Below, piece by piece: positions 8,963 through 17,458 of a stretch of 45,712 nt of DNA. The notes under the pieces are model-generated. The model saw only the letters and a list, made by a program, of their open reading frames with translations. It had not been told where the DNA came from and did not search any database. The DNA comes from an uncultured Roseburia sp. GTDB taxonomy: Bacteria > Bacillota_A > Clostridia > Lachnospirales > Lachnospiraceae. Made by a program: the position numbers and the translations under genes. The stretch covers positions 1 through 45,712 of the forward strand of contig USRX01000013.1 of the NCBI GenBank assembly GCA_900557275.1. Direction: 5' to 3'. Each line of letters opens with the position of its first letter. The stretch's first letter is position 1.

Positions 8963-10195
8963 TCAACGCTCTTTTTTCTGTGCCAAATAATAATCTCTTT
9001 TTCGTCTTTTTAAAATTTGTATATAAATAAAAAATATTAAAAAATAAAAATACGTTATCTTACTATACATAGAAACCATCGCATAATCTCTAAACAAAAA
9101 AATGAGAGCCAGTATTACACATAAGACATAGCTTTCATCTTTATAATTTCTATATTTAAATAAGTTGTAGAATATATATACATAGGAACTATAATAAAGT
9201 ATAAATCCTATAATTCCTCCACCCGCCAGTATCTCCACAAATCCATTATGAAGATATGCGTCAAAATTTAACACCTGATTTGCAATAACGTGTGGGCAAC
9301 CAATTCCAATTCCAACTAGTGGATGTTCTTTAAAAATAGACCATCCTAATTCTATTAATTTTTGCCTTGTTGAAAATGAAGCTCCCACTGTACCATTTCC
9401 AGTAAACGCGGCAACAATATACATAAGTCTTTCATTAATGCCTTTAAATATTTCTAAGCTAGATAATACATGGATTCCAATAACGCACATTATTAAAATT
9501 AAAAATACTTTTAATATATTAATCAGTATTTTCTTATTTGATATATTATGAAAAATTAGTGATAGAATCCCCCCTACAACTAACATTATTAATGCTTTTC
9601 TGCTCTGCGTTGCTATTACCATCAAAAAAGATGGAATACAAAATATAATTGATATCGATAACTTTTTTTCTCTAAGCATTTCATCTATCTGAATAACAAT
9701 ACCAATAGTTGCTAGCATTCCAATAGTATTAACATTTGTATACGAATTATCTAATCGTACACCTGAGGTAATCATTTTAATTACATAATCAAATCCATAA
9801 AATATTATTGAATATATAGAAATACAATAACTTGCCCATTTTACAATCTCCCATAATGTATTAACACCATAATCTTTTATATAATGGTTATACAAAATTG
9901 TCATACAAATTAAAATTTGAACAAATGTAACTGTTTTTGAAAAGATATCTATTTTACTTATAGCCCATATTGATCCAACTAATGTATAGATAATAATTAA
10001 CATTAAAAACAACTGATAATATCCAATTTTATAAAAATAATGTCCTTTTGATTTCAAAATATCAATAAACAAAATACAAAAACTTACAAACATTAAAATA
10101 TATTTTCCCCATGTATAGGATTCAAAAATAGTAATAGATGCCACTAAAACTACCGATAACACCCATACTATCTTTCCTGAAATACTATGTTTCAT
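8963..10195 (-). CDS. Wzy-type O-antigen/capsule polymerase or ligase family
   Basis: This 410-aa polytopic protein has roughly 10-11 membrane segments. It carries a long extracytoplasmic loop that includes TRQKLIELGWSIFKEHPLVGIGIG followed by a His-containing YLHNGFVEILAGGGIIG segment. The Arg-x-x-(6-10)-Trp...H/NPxxGxG and LHNxxxE patterns are the hallmark of the O-antigen ligase/polymerase (Wzy_C) family. This enzyme polymerises repeat units on the outer face of the membrane, using units delivered by Wzx. GAGTGGA precedes the ATG at 10195. It is 21 bases downstream of the ATP-grasp gene and in the same transcription unit. Such genes diverge strongly, so the function rests on topology and motifs. 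Confidence 0.8.
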   Translation of the reverse strand: MKHSISGKIVWVLSVVLVASITIFESYTWGKYILMFVSFCILFIDILKSKGHYFYKIGYYQLFLMLIIIYTLVGSIWAISKIDIFSKTVTFVQILICMTILYNHYIKDYGVNTLWEIVKWASYCISIYSIIFYGFDYVIKMITSGVRLDNSYTNVNTIGMLATIGIVIQIDEMLREKKLSISIIFCIPSFLMVIATQSRKALIMLVVGGILSLIFHNISNKKILINILKVFLILIMCVIGIHVLSSLEIFKGINERLMYIVAAFTGNGTVGASFSTRQKLIELGWSIFKEHPLVGIGIGCPHVIANQVLNFDAYLHNGFVEILAGGGIIGFILYYSSYVYIFYNLFKYRNYKDESYVLCVILALIFLFRDYAMVSMYSKITYFYFLIFFIYIQILKRRKRDYYLAQKKER

Positions 10196-10216
10196 TTTCC
10201 ACTCATTAATATCCTT

Positions 10217-11140
10217 TTACTTCTTATTAAGCTGTATCTCATTCCCCAAATCAATATCCCATTTTTCTGGAATAAATTTTTTTAGCCCACTAGCTGGGAA
10301 AAAAGTAATTTCTCCAAAGTATACTTTCCCATTAATTTCATAAAAATCTATTCTTACAAATGGTATATTTTCGGATAAAATACGAGCTAGTCTCAACATT
10401 AGTTTCAAATTTTTCGGAGCTTTAATCTTATCCACTGAATGTTTACAATTTTCCCTGGAAATATTTAAATGATTCCACTCTATATCAAAAAAATCTTCTG
10501 TCAATCCGGTATCAGAAAAACGATCTCTACATACCAAAATTATTTTGGGTATTCCATTAAAACAATGTATCTTATAATCCTGTAATTCCTTTCCTTGATC
10601 CGACATATACTTTTCTGCAATAATTTTTTTTTCTACATTTTTATACGGCCACTCTCTATACAACAAATAATAATTTTCATTTAATCCATTACTTAAATCT
10701 TGTTTTACTTTTTCAATATTAAGTGTACTTTTATTTTTACAAATACACATTCCCAATCCGGAATTATGATTACATTTTAATACAAATTCATCTGGTAATA
10801 TGTCAAAATTGATTTCATCCGGGCTGTCCCATACTCCAAGTAATGGAATTAAATACTGTTCTCCTATTGTTTCCGAAATATACTCACGAACCTTATATTT
10901 ATCTACCATTATGGTATATTCAGATTCACGATTATTTATTTTTAACCATTGTATTTTTTCGTTGAAAGTTACTGGATTCTCAAAATTTAAATTTTTCCCT
11001 AATTGTACTCTAAACATACGTTCTAAATACTTTTTATCGTCTAAGTAAGCATAAAAACCTCTATTAGCTAAGATCAAAAAACGATAATCTTTATTTAAAC
11101 AAAACCTAATTATTTTTTTTACGATATTATTTTTCATCAT
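10217..11140 (-). CDS. TupA-like ATP-grasp ligase (first copy)
   Basis: This 307-aa protein of the TupA-like ATP-grasp family has FNEKIQWLKINNRE near residues 59-72, the DKYKVREYI block, LPDEFVLKCNHNSGLGMCI (ATP-grasp core) and the metal-binding end VRIDFYEINGKVYFGEITFF with its conserved Asp and Glu. TupA was named for teichuronopeptide synthesis in alkaliphilic Bacillus. Relatives are thought to form amide bonds between amino acids and sugar carboxyls. A uronic-acid epimerase in the same locus is consistent with that. AAAGG lies 5 bases before the first of two ATGs. The gene is 8 bases downstream of the preceding glycosyltransferase. A paralogue is at 13308-14213, about a third identical by eye. 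The actual substrate is unknown. Confidence 0.8.
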   Translation of the reverse strand: MMKNNIVKKIIRFCLNKDYRFLILANRGFYAYLDDKKYLERMFRVQLGKNLNFENPVTFNEKIQWLKINNRESEYTIMVDKYKVREYISETIGEQYLIPLLGVWDSPDEINFDILPDEFVLKCNHNSGLGMCICKNKSTLNIEKVKQDLSNGLNENYYLLYREWPYKNVEKKIIAEKYMSDQGKELQDYKIHCFNGIPKIILVCRDRFSDTGLTEDFFDIEWNHLNISRENCKHSVDKIKAPKNLKLMLRLARILSENIPFVRIDFYEINGKVYFGEITFFPASGLKKFIPEKWDIDLGNEIQLNKK

Positions 11141-11148
11141 TCAAACCT

Positions 11149-12240
11149 TTATTCAAATATTAGCTGTACAAATTCTTTCCAAACTTGTTTAATATCATAC
11201 CCATGCTTCTGCAAATCAATTTCCGTCTTCCATCTGTTTTTTCCTTTATGTACTAAAATATCTTTTATCCATTCTTTGGGATCTGTTTTAATGGACTGAA
11301 ATTTAACTGCTTCTGTTATCCCTACTTCTTTTGTAATCGTATCCGAAATCACACAGGAAAGACCTGCTGCCTGTGCCTCTATCACAGTATTTGGCATTCC
11401 TTCATAAAAAGACGGGAATACAAAGATGTCCATTGCTGAAAGTAATTCTGGAATATCCGCCCGAATACCCGTAAATATTACAGAGTCCTGCAATTCTAAC
11501 TCTGTTACTTTCATTCTGATATCATCTTCTTTTTCGCCATCTCCTACTAAAATCAACACAGAATCTTTATCATTCTTTTTTATTTCTGCGAAAATATCTA
11601 GTAAAAAAGAATGATTTTTTTGTTTATTAAATCTACCAATATGTCCCACTACAAACTGCTCTTCAGTAATTCCAAATTCTCTGCGTATATTCTTTCGCCC
11701 CTGAGGATTATATTTATATACATTCAAATCTACCGCATTATGTAAAAAATAAACATCCTTTTTCTCTACTGCTTTTTTACCAAATGTATATTCTGCTGCC
11801 AATATGGATGGTGCAATTTTTACAGTTGCAACTCTATTAAAAAGAGGTCTTATGATATTATTTATTACACGTTTTATTCGACTTTCATCAGAGGATGCAT
11901 TACAAGATCTTACACATATCCTTTTCGCACCTCCCGCCTTACATGCTAACAAATCAAACAGACCAATTGGCGTATCACATAACTTCAATACTCTTTCATA
12001 CTTGTTATCTTTAACAATATTTTTTATACTTCGATATGTTTTCAAAGGATATTTTGTTCGTAATGGCACCCTATAAATAATGCCACCTAAATGTTGTACT
12101 TCATCTTCGTAATATCCTGTATCAGCAGACACAATAAAATCCAGCTTATATTCTTCTGGAAGGCTTCTAAAAATTTTCATCATGAAAGTTTCAGCCCCAC
12201 CAGTATCTAATGAACTTACAATGCACAATAATCTTTTCAT
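11149..12240 (-). CDS. GT4-family glycosyltransferase
   Basis: This 363-aa GT-B fold retaining glycosyltransferase begins with CIVSSLDTGGAETFMMKI (acceptor-side loop with the GGAE motif). It has VGHIGRFNKQKNH at the start of the C-terminal domain and the donor-binding FPSFYEGMPNTVIEAQAAGL with the E-x7-E motif. It adds one sugar from a nucleotide-sugar donor to the growing lipid-linked repeat unit on the cytoplasmic side of the membrane. AGGA 5 bases upstream supports the start at 12240. It sits between the two halves of the biosynthetic cassette with very short spacing, consistent with one operon. The sugar specificity cannot be read from the sequence. Confidence 0.9.
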   Translation of the reverse strand: MKRLLCIVSSLDTGGAETFMMKIFRSLPEEYKLDFIVSADTGYYEDEVQHLGGIIYRVPLRTKYPLKTYRSIKNIVKDNKYERVLKLCDTPIGLFDLLACKAGGAKRICVRSCNASSDESRIKRVINNIIRPLFNRVATVKIAPSILAAEYTFGKKAVEKKDVYFLHNAVDLNVYKYNPQGRKNIRREFGITEEQFVVGHIGRFNKQKNHSFLLDIFAEIKKNDKDSVLILVGDGEKEDDIRMKVTELELQDSVIFTGIRADIPELLSAMDIFVFPSFYEGMPNTVIEAQAAGLSCVISDTITKEVGITEAVKFQSIKTDPKEWIKDILVHKGKNRWKTEIDLQKHGYDIKQVWKEFVQLIFE

Positions 12241-12271
12241 ATTTTTCCTAAACCATTAAATTTCATATCTT

Positions 12272-13321
12272 TTATCTAGTGTGTTTTATTATTCTTATTA
12301 TCTTTTCTATATACTCATCTGGCTGATATTTTTCAGATGCCTTTACACAATTTTGTTTTATGCCAATCATCTGATTCTTATTTTCTATCAGCCATTCTAT
12401 CGCTTCTTCTAAATCTTTTATTTTGTCATTTGGATACAATATTCCATTTACACCATCTTCAATAATTTCTCCATTACAATTCCAGTCAGTACCTATAACT
12501 GGAACTCCTGCTGAAAAAGCATCTACAATCGTTCCCGGAAATCCTTCTCCGTTCCAATATGTCGGGAAAAGCAATGCATAGTAATTTTTTATAATAGATA
12601 CACTCTGATCATAAGCTACTACTCCCTTATATGAAACTGCATCAGATGTCATTGACATAATATTTTTGAAGTGTTCCGTATACCCATCATCTATCTGACC
12701 ATAAATGTCCAACGTACACAGTATTTTTCCGGCTTTTTTATTTATATCTTCTACTGCCTCAATAGCAGCTTCTATTCCCTTTTCTTTCATTACTCTTGAA
12801 AAAGTACAAAAAGAATAAGGTTCTTCAAATTCCATATTCATGCTTTCAACAATTGGAAGTCTCTTAAAATTTGGAATTACCTGACAGTTGTCAACACCAA
12901 CCATTTCCAATCTTTTCTTTAAGCCATTTGTTTCAACCCAATTGACTACAAAAGAATTTAAATATTTCTTAAAACCAGAATACTGTTTTACATATTTATC
13001 TAAATTTCCACCTATGACATCATGATAAATTCTCGTGTGAAAATGTTTCACATAAAAAAAAAGCAATGGGAAATACAATCTCATCCCATTTCTTGATAAT
13101 AATATAATAATATCCTGTGCCGATTTTAAACACTTCAAAGTATCATGCATAAGTTTGACTGGATTATGTTTTTTATAATATGTATCTACTGTAATGATTT
13201 CTAATTCTCCAGTTTTTTGAAGTTCATCATACAAAATCTTTGTTTTTATCGTTTGACCATCAAATACTTTTGTTTTTCCCCCAAAATGCCCTATTATTCC
13301 TATTTTTTTATTTTTTTCCAT
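12272..13321 (-). CDS. GT4-family glycosyltransferase (second)
   Basis: This 349-aa GT-B glycosyltransferase has an N-terminal GxFGGKTKVFDGQTIKT, the central FCTFSRVMKEKGIEAAIEA and the donor-site motif LLFPTYWNGEGFPGTIVDAF, followed by GVPVIGTDWNCNGEIIEDGV. It belongs to the GT4-like glycosyltransferases of capsule loci and probably adds an internal sugar of the repeat unit. Its start overlaps the preceding ATP-grasp gene by 14 bases, with GGAG 4 bases upstream of the ATG, indicating translational coupling. Substrate unknown. Confidence 0.88.
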   Translation of the reverse strand: MEKNKKIGIIGHFGGKTKVFDGQTIKTKILYDELQKTGELEIITVDTYYKKHNPVKLMHDTLKCLKSAQDIIILLSRNGMRLYFPLLFFYVKHFHTRIYHDVIGGNLDKYVKQYSGFKKYLNSFVVNWVETNGLKKRLEMVGVDNCQVIPNFKRLPIVESMNMEFEEPYSFCTFSRVMKEKGIEAAIEAVEDINKKAGKILCTLDIYGQIDDGYTEHFKNIMSMTSDAVSYKGVVAYDQSVSIIKNYYALLFPTYWNGEGFPGTIVDAFSAGVPVIGTDWNCNGEIIEDGVNGILYPNDKIKDLEEAIEWLIENKNQMIGIKQNCVKASEKYQPDEYIEKIIRIIKHTR

Positions 13322-14213
13322 ATTTCTCCATCACTTCTGTTATGTCCAACATCTTTCCCCATTCCAAATCATATTTTTCCGGATTAAAAGGCATCATTCC
13401 AGCTCCTGGTGTAAATGTTAGTTCCGCAAAATAATATCTTCCATTTGCTAAGAAAAAATCTACACGAACAAATGGGAAATCTGAGGAAAGATCTTTCGCC
13501 ATATCTAGCATCTCTGGGAAAAAATCAGGTAATGATACCTCTGGTATATCTGTATAATCATCTCTTGTTAGTGGCATTTTACTTCCATCCAAATTAAAAA
13601 ATCCAATCTGAGCTTGTCTGTCATGAATCAGATCATTTGATACATAGATGCATTTAGGTACACCATTAAAACAAAAGAATTTATAATCAGTAATGTTCTC
13701 TCCCAAAAACTCTTCACATATTATCTTTCGTGGTTTTATTTTCGAATAATGCAATTCGATATTAAATGCCCCAAAATCTTCTTTCAGCCATTCATTCAAT
13801 TGCTTTGTAATTGCTTTTCTATCAGCTTTACTTTTATCAGAAACAACAATATTGTATGCACAGCCATGATTACATTTTAAGACAAACTGATCTGGCAATT
13901 TATCCCACTCTATTTCATTGGCATTATTCCAAGACCCGATCAGCGGTGTCAATGTGTTTTCGTATCCCTTTTTCTTAATATATTTTCTAACTGCATATTT
14001 ATCTGCACAAACAACGACCCGTTTGCTTTTGGGATAATAATTTAATTTACACCATTGTATTTTTTCATTAAATGTTTGTGGGTTATCTAAATTTAATTTT
14101 TTTCCTAAAACTATTTTAAAATACAGTTTCGACATTGTTGAATCTGGCAATACCTTATGCCCAATTACCTGCATTTTTCGACGTGCTTTGTATAAAAATG
14201 AATCTCGTTCCAT
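13308..14213 (-). CDS. TupA-like ATP-grasp ligase (second copy)
   Basis: This 301-aa TupA-like ATP-grasp protein is a paralogue of the one at 10217-11140. It shares FNEKIQWCKLNYYPKS, CADKYAVRKYI, LPDQFVLKCNHGCAYNIVV, the FLGENITDYKFFCFNGVPK block and the C-terminal VRVDFFLANGRYYFAELTFT. The conserved Lys-Cys-Asn-His, Asp and Glu residues expected for ATP/Mg binding are present in both copies, so neither looks dead. Having two diverged copies in one locus suggests two ligation steps, or two different amino acids or positions on the glycan. GAGGTAGAGAT directly precedes the ATG at 14213, 4 bases after the stop of the fused transferase. Exact substrate unknown. Confidence 0.82.
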   Translation of the reverse strand: MERDSFLYKARRKMQVIGHKVLPDSTMSKLYFKIVLGKKLNLDNPQTFNEKIQWCKLNYYPKSKRVVVCADKYAVRKYIKKKGYENTLTPLIGSWNNANEIEWDKLPDQFVLKCNHGCAYNIVVSDKSKADRKAITKQLNEWLKEDFGAFNIELHYSKIKPRKIICEEFLGENITDYKFFCFNGVPKCIYVSNDLIHDRQAQIGFFNLDGSKMPLTRDDYTDIPEVSLPDFFPEMLDMAKDLSSDFPFVRVDFFLANGRYYFAELTFTPGAGMMPFNPEKYDLEWGKMLDITEVMEKYGKK

Positions 14214-14217
14214 ATCT

Positions 14218-15801
14218 CTACCTCAATACATATTTCTTTTTCTTGTAATATCCAAATCCCATATTTTTCATGGTATTTACCAAGCTGCTTAACACCGTCT
14301 GGTTTTCTGCCTCTCGAAACAATCGATAATGCCATTTGATCAGATTTGCATAGCTGTGTGTACTGATACTTCCTACTCTGCCTTTCCGATACTGCCCCAG
14401 ACATTCATCTAACAAATAACAATCCGCCTTCTTGCATACTTTTAACCACATCGCATAATCGTTATTTTTCTTGATGTCCTCTATCTGGATCAGCCCAACA
14501 TCGTCTGCATCGTACATAACTGTTAAACATCCCGGCCAGCAATAATTGAACATTCCTGTCTTCGTGATCTTCTTCGGACCAGTTACCAGTACTCCTGTTT
14601 TATTTCCATCCATATCTATTTCTTCGTAATTTGTATAGGAAAAATGATAGTTATGGTCTTTCATAAACTGAAGCTGTTTTTCCAATTTATCCGGGAACCA
14701 GAGATCGTCACTGTCAAGAAAAGCAATCCACCTTCCTTTGGCTTCCCTTAATGCCCGGTTTCTTGATACGGCAGCTCCTGCATTTTTCTTATTTTTATAA
14801 ATCCTGATCCTGTCATCTGAAATCTTATCCAGTATCTCATCTGTATTGTCTGTAGAACAATCATCTACAATGATAAGTTCCCAGTTGGTATAGGTCTGAT
14901 TCAGTACAGAACGAACTGTTTCTTCTATATAAGAAGCCGTATTGTAGGATGGCATGATGATGGATACCAGATCATTTTCTCTCTGAACCATATCTTTTCC
15001 CACAAGAATATCCCTCGCCTCCTGCTGCTTTCTCTCATACTCTTCCTGCGTTATCTTCCCTGTCCGCAGCAGATAATCTCCAAAGTCTTCTGCCGTTGCC
15101 ATATCTCCCTCGGTTATGCCTTCTTTTTTTACAAATGCTTTCATAACTGTCTGGAAGATGATCCGCACGTCTTTAAAAAAACTGATCTTCTTAATGTATT
15201 TCAGATCCCAGTTCAATTTATCTTCCCAGTCAATGTCATTTCTTCCATTGACCTGTGCAAGACCGGAAAGTCCTGGACGGACACTGTGGCGTTTTCGCTG
15301 TTCATCCGTCATAAAGACCATATCCCGTACCAGCTGTGGACGCGGTCCAATCACACTCATATCTCCTTTTAAAATATTGAATGCTTCCGGCAGTTCGTCC
15401 AGACTGGTGGAACGCAGCCATTTTCCAAAGGAAGTCAGTCGCACTTCATCTGGGAGCAACTCTCCGTTTTCATCCCGTTCATCTGTCATGGTGCGGAACT
15501 TATACATCTTGAAGATCTTCTCATCCTTACCCGGTCGCGGCTGGGTAAAAAGCACTGGGCTTCCAAGTTTTACTTTTACAAGAAATGCCACGATCAGATA
15601 CAGCCATCCAAAACAGGTAATTGCCAGCAAAGCGCAAGTAACATCAAATACTCTTTTGGTATGCTGTTCATACATAGTTTCTCTATGTTCCTTCTGTGTA
15701 ATTTTTTTCTGATGTATCTTTTTTCTTACAAAAAAGAAAATGATGCCTGCCACAATTCCTGTGACAAAGGCACCGATCAATACTTTTTTCTTTTTATTCA
15801 C
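14218..15801 (-). CDS. fused initiating phosphoglycosyl transferase (PglC-like) and GT2 glycosyltransferase
   Basis: This 527-aa two-domain enzyme has a TM or signal anchor at residues about 7-25. Residues 45-230 are a monotopic phosphoglycosyl transferase, with the membrane-inserted helix after KRVFDVTCALLA, KMYKFRTM, the catalytic Asp135-Glu136 in STSLDELPEAFNILKGDMS, VIGPRP and RPGLSGLAQVNGRN. Residues about 278-510 are a family 2 transferase with VSIIMPSYNTASYIEETV, VDDCSTDNTDEI and FLDSDD. A charged, probably helical linker (about 231-275) joins them. The first half transfers sugar-1-phosphate from a UDP-sugar to undecaprenyl phosphate. The second would add the next sugar, so steps one and two are coupled. 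The start is GTG at 15801, with GGGGGAA about 6 bases upstream. The expected donor is the UDP-4-amino-dideoxy sugar made by the neighbouring dehydratase and aminotransferase. Confidence 0.92.
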   Translation of the reverse strand: MNKKKKVLIGAFVTGIVAGIIFFFVRKKIHQKKITQKEHRETMYEQHTKRVFDVTCALLAITCFGWLYLIVAFLVKVKLGSPVLFTQPRPGKDEKIFKMYKFRTMTDERDENGELLPDEVRLTSFGKWLRSTSLDELPEAFNILKGDMSVIGPRPQLVRDMVFMTDEQRKRHSVRPGLSGLAQVNGRNDIDWEDKLNWDLKYIKKISFFKDVRIIFQTVMKAFVKKEGITEGDMATAEDFGDYLLRTGKITQEEYERKQQEARDILVGKDMVQRENDLVSIIMPSYNTASYIEETVRSVLNQTYTNWELIIVDDCSTDNTDEILDKISDDRIRIYKNKKNAGAAVSRNRALREAKGRWIAFLDSDDLWFPDKLEKQLQFMKDHNYHFSYTNYEEIDMDGNKTGVLVTGPKKITKTGMFNYCWPGCLTVMYDADDVGLIQIEDIKKNNDYAMWLKVCKKADCYLLDECLGQYRKGRVGSISTHSYANLIKWHYRLFREAENQTVLSSLVNTMKNMGFGYYKKKKYVLR

Positions 15802-15878
15802 AAACGTTCCCCCATTTATATGTCATATATTCCTGAAATCTTCTAAGCGAAGATTCCCGAGTTGATTTTTGATATACA

Positions 15879-15971
15879 ATGGCATTTTCATACACTTTTT
15901 AATCCTTAAATTTCAAAACCTGTCCAGATAAGTTTGTTTTAAGAACCTTTATTAGACAAATAAAATGCCAT
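15879..15971. repeat. 10-bp inverted repeat flanking the aminotransferase-PGT intergenic space
   Basis: ATGGCATTTT (15879-15888) and its perfect complement AAAATGCCAT (15962-15971) are separated by 73 bases, the second arm touching the aminotransferase stop. A small hairpin ATCTTC/GAAGAT lies nearby at about 15840-15856. No U-tract is seen, and no promoter-like pair was convincing. It could pair in the polycistronic RNA. Otherwise this 169-bp gap looks empty. Confidence 0.4.
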
Positions 15972-17260
15972 TACGCAAAGCACCCTCTGATAATCTCTAT
16001 AATCACTTCCTGTTCTTCCGCCGTCATCTTATTATCACTCGGCAGACACAGTCCTCTCTCGAAGATATCTGATCCGATATCCAACGGTTTTCCATCTTTT
16101 CCAATCGCCCCGCCACTGATATAAGCATTGGTCTGAGCACGACCATTTCCTTCTCTGGTCACAAATCCATTCATACGGTAGATTGGCTGCATGTGCATCG
16201 GCTTCCAGATTGGACGCCCTTCTGCATTGTATTTTGCCAGTGTCTCAAGGATCTCTGTCGGGCAGCTTTTTCCAGATTCACTTACATAAAGTGCTTCCTG
16301 CTCGCCTCGTACCTGTTTACACATAGCATCTTTGGCTATGATCATGCAGGACAACCAAAAATTTGGTTCTGAATTTTCTGCATCATAAGGGTTCATCTGA
16401 ACGGGCAAATCTTTGAATCCTTCTTTGTATCTTTCATAGATTGCTTTTTTCTGAGCGATATGTTCTTCCAGATAGGGGAGCTGACCTCTGACCACGCCTG
16501 CGATCACATTGCTCATGCGGTAGTTGTAGCCAAGTTCTTCATGCTGATACCACGGAGCGTTTTCCCTTGCCTGCGTTGACCATTTCCGGACTTTGTCTGC
16601 TGCATCTTTATCGTCTGTCAGAAGCATTCCACCGGAGCTTCCGGTAATGATCTTGTTTCCGTTGAAAGAGATCGCATTGTATTTTCCGAAGGTTCCTGTC
16701 TCGACACCTTTGTAGGTTGCGCCAAGTGATTCTGCTGCATCTTCGATGATGACTGCGCCGTGTTTATCACAGATGGTTTTCAATTCATCTACCTTTCCAG
16801 GTGTTCCATAGAGATGTGCAATCACTGCAACTTTTACTTCCGGATAGATCTCAAAGGCTTTTTCCAGTGCTGCCGGATCCATATTCCAAGTATCATATTC
16901 CGTATCTATGAATACTGGTTCGCCACCTTCATATACAACCGGGTTTACCGTCGCATCAAAGGTCATGTCAGAGCAAAATACCTTTTTTCCTTCCAGTACT
17001 CCACGACCTGCTTTTGGCATTCCATAGATCTCAAGCCCCGCAAGTTTTACAGCCAGATGTAAAGCTGCCGTTCCTGCTGAAAGTGCTACCGCATATTTGC
17101 AGCCGACTTTTTCACAGACCAGACGTTCCACTTCGTTGATGTTTTTACCAACGGTTGACATCCAGTTTGTCTCATATGCCTCTGTCACATATTTCAGCTC
17201 ATCGCCATGCATGGTTGGAGAAGCCAGCCATATTTTCTTCTCAAATGTTTTTACTTCCAT
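15971..17260 (-). CDS. PLP-dependent sugar aminotransferase (DegT/DnrJ/EryC1/StrS)
   Basis: This 429-aa fold-type I aminotransferase has SAGTAALHL at 61-69 (phosphate pocket), EDAAESLGA at 173-181 and the internal aldimine lysine at about residue 203 in FNGNKIITGSSGG. PglE/PseC-type members put an amino group on C4 of UDP-4-keto-6-deoxy-HexNAc using glutamate. Such a ketosugar is the product of the dehydratase at 18194-20173, just upstream. The protein is about 40-50 residues longer than common PglE enzymes, with extra length after residue 295 (a segment holding VRGEQEALYVSESGKSC). AGGAG sits 9 bases before the ATG. This is the first gene beyond the terminator that follows loaP. Confidence 0.9.
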   Translation of the reverse strand: MEVKTFEKKIWLASPTMHGDELKYVTEAYETNWMSTVGKNINEVERLVCEKVGCKYAVALSAGTAALHLAVKLAGLEIYGMPKAGRGVLEGKKVFCSDMTFDATVNPVVYEGGEPVFIDTEYDTWNMDPAALEKAFEIYPEVKVAVIAHLYGTPGKVDELKTICDKHGAVIIEDAAESLGATYKGVETGTFGKYNAISFNGNKIITGSSGGMLLTDDKDAADKVRKWSTQARENAPWYQHEELGYNYRMSNVIAGVVRGQLPYLEEHIAQKKAIYERYKEGFKDLPVQMNPYDAENSEPNFWLSCMIIAKDAMCKQVRGEQEALYVSESGKSCPTEILETLAKYNAEGRPIWKPMHMQPIYRMNGFVTREGNGRAQTNAYISGGAIGKDGKPLDIGSDIFERGLCLPSDNKMTAEEQEVIIEIIRGCFA

Positions 17261-17316
17261 CTGTTTTTACTCCTGTAAATCTTTTTTGTTGCTGTTTATC
17301 CTAATTTTCCGCACAA

Positions 17317-17342
17317 AAATAAGAGCCTTTCGGCTCTTATTT
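17317..17342 (-). terminator. intrinsic terminator between loaP and the biosynthetic genes
   Basis: A perfect 11-bp stem (arms 17317-17327 and 17332-17342, AAATAAGAGCC on the minus strand) closes a GAAA tetraloop. The run of T on the minus strand includes the end of the stem and two further T before G. It sits 116 bases past the loaP stop and 57 bases before the aminotransferase start. No promoter is evident after it. Expression of the downstream genes therefore probably depends on read-through. Confidence 0.8.
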
Positions 17343-17458
17343 CCATACAGGTACGTATACCCACTTCATATCCTATTTTTCTATTGCCATATTTCCTCTG
17401 CTAAAATGGTCCATCCTCGTCTTCCGCATCATAATCTCTTCCATTCGGAAACAGTATA

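Noticed and set aside
17396..17445. 14-codon minus-strand ORF right after loaP
   Set aside because: Very short, no ribosome-binding site, and sits in the presumed terminator leader.
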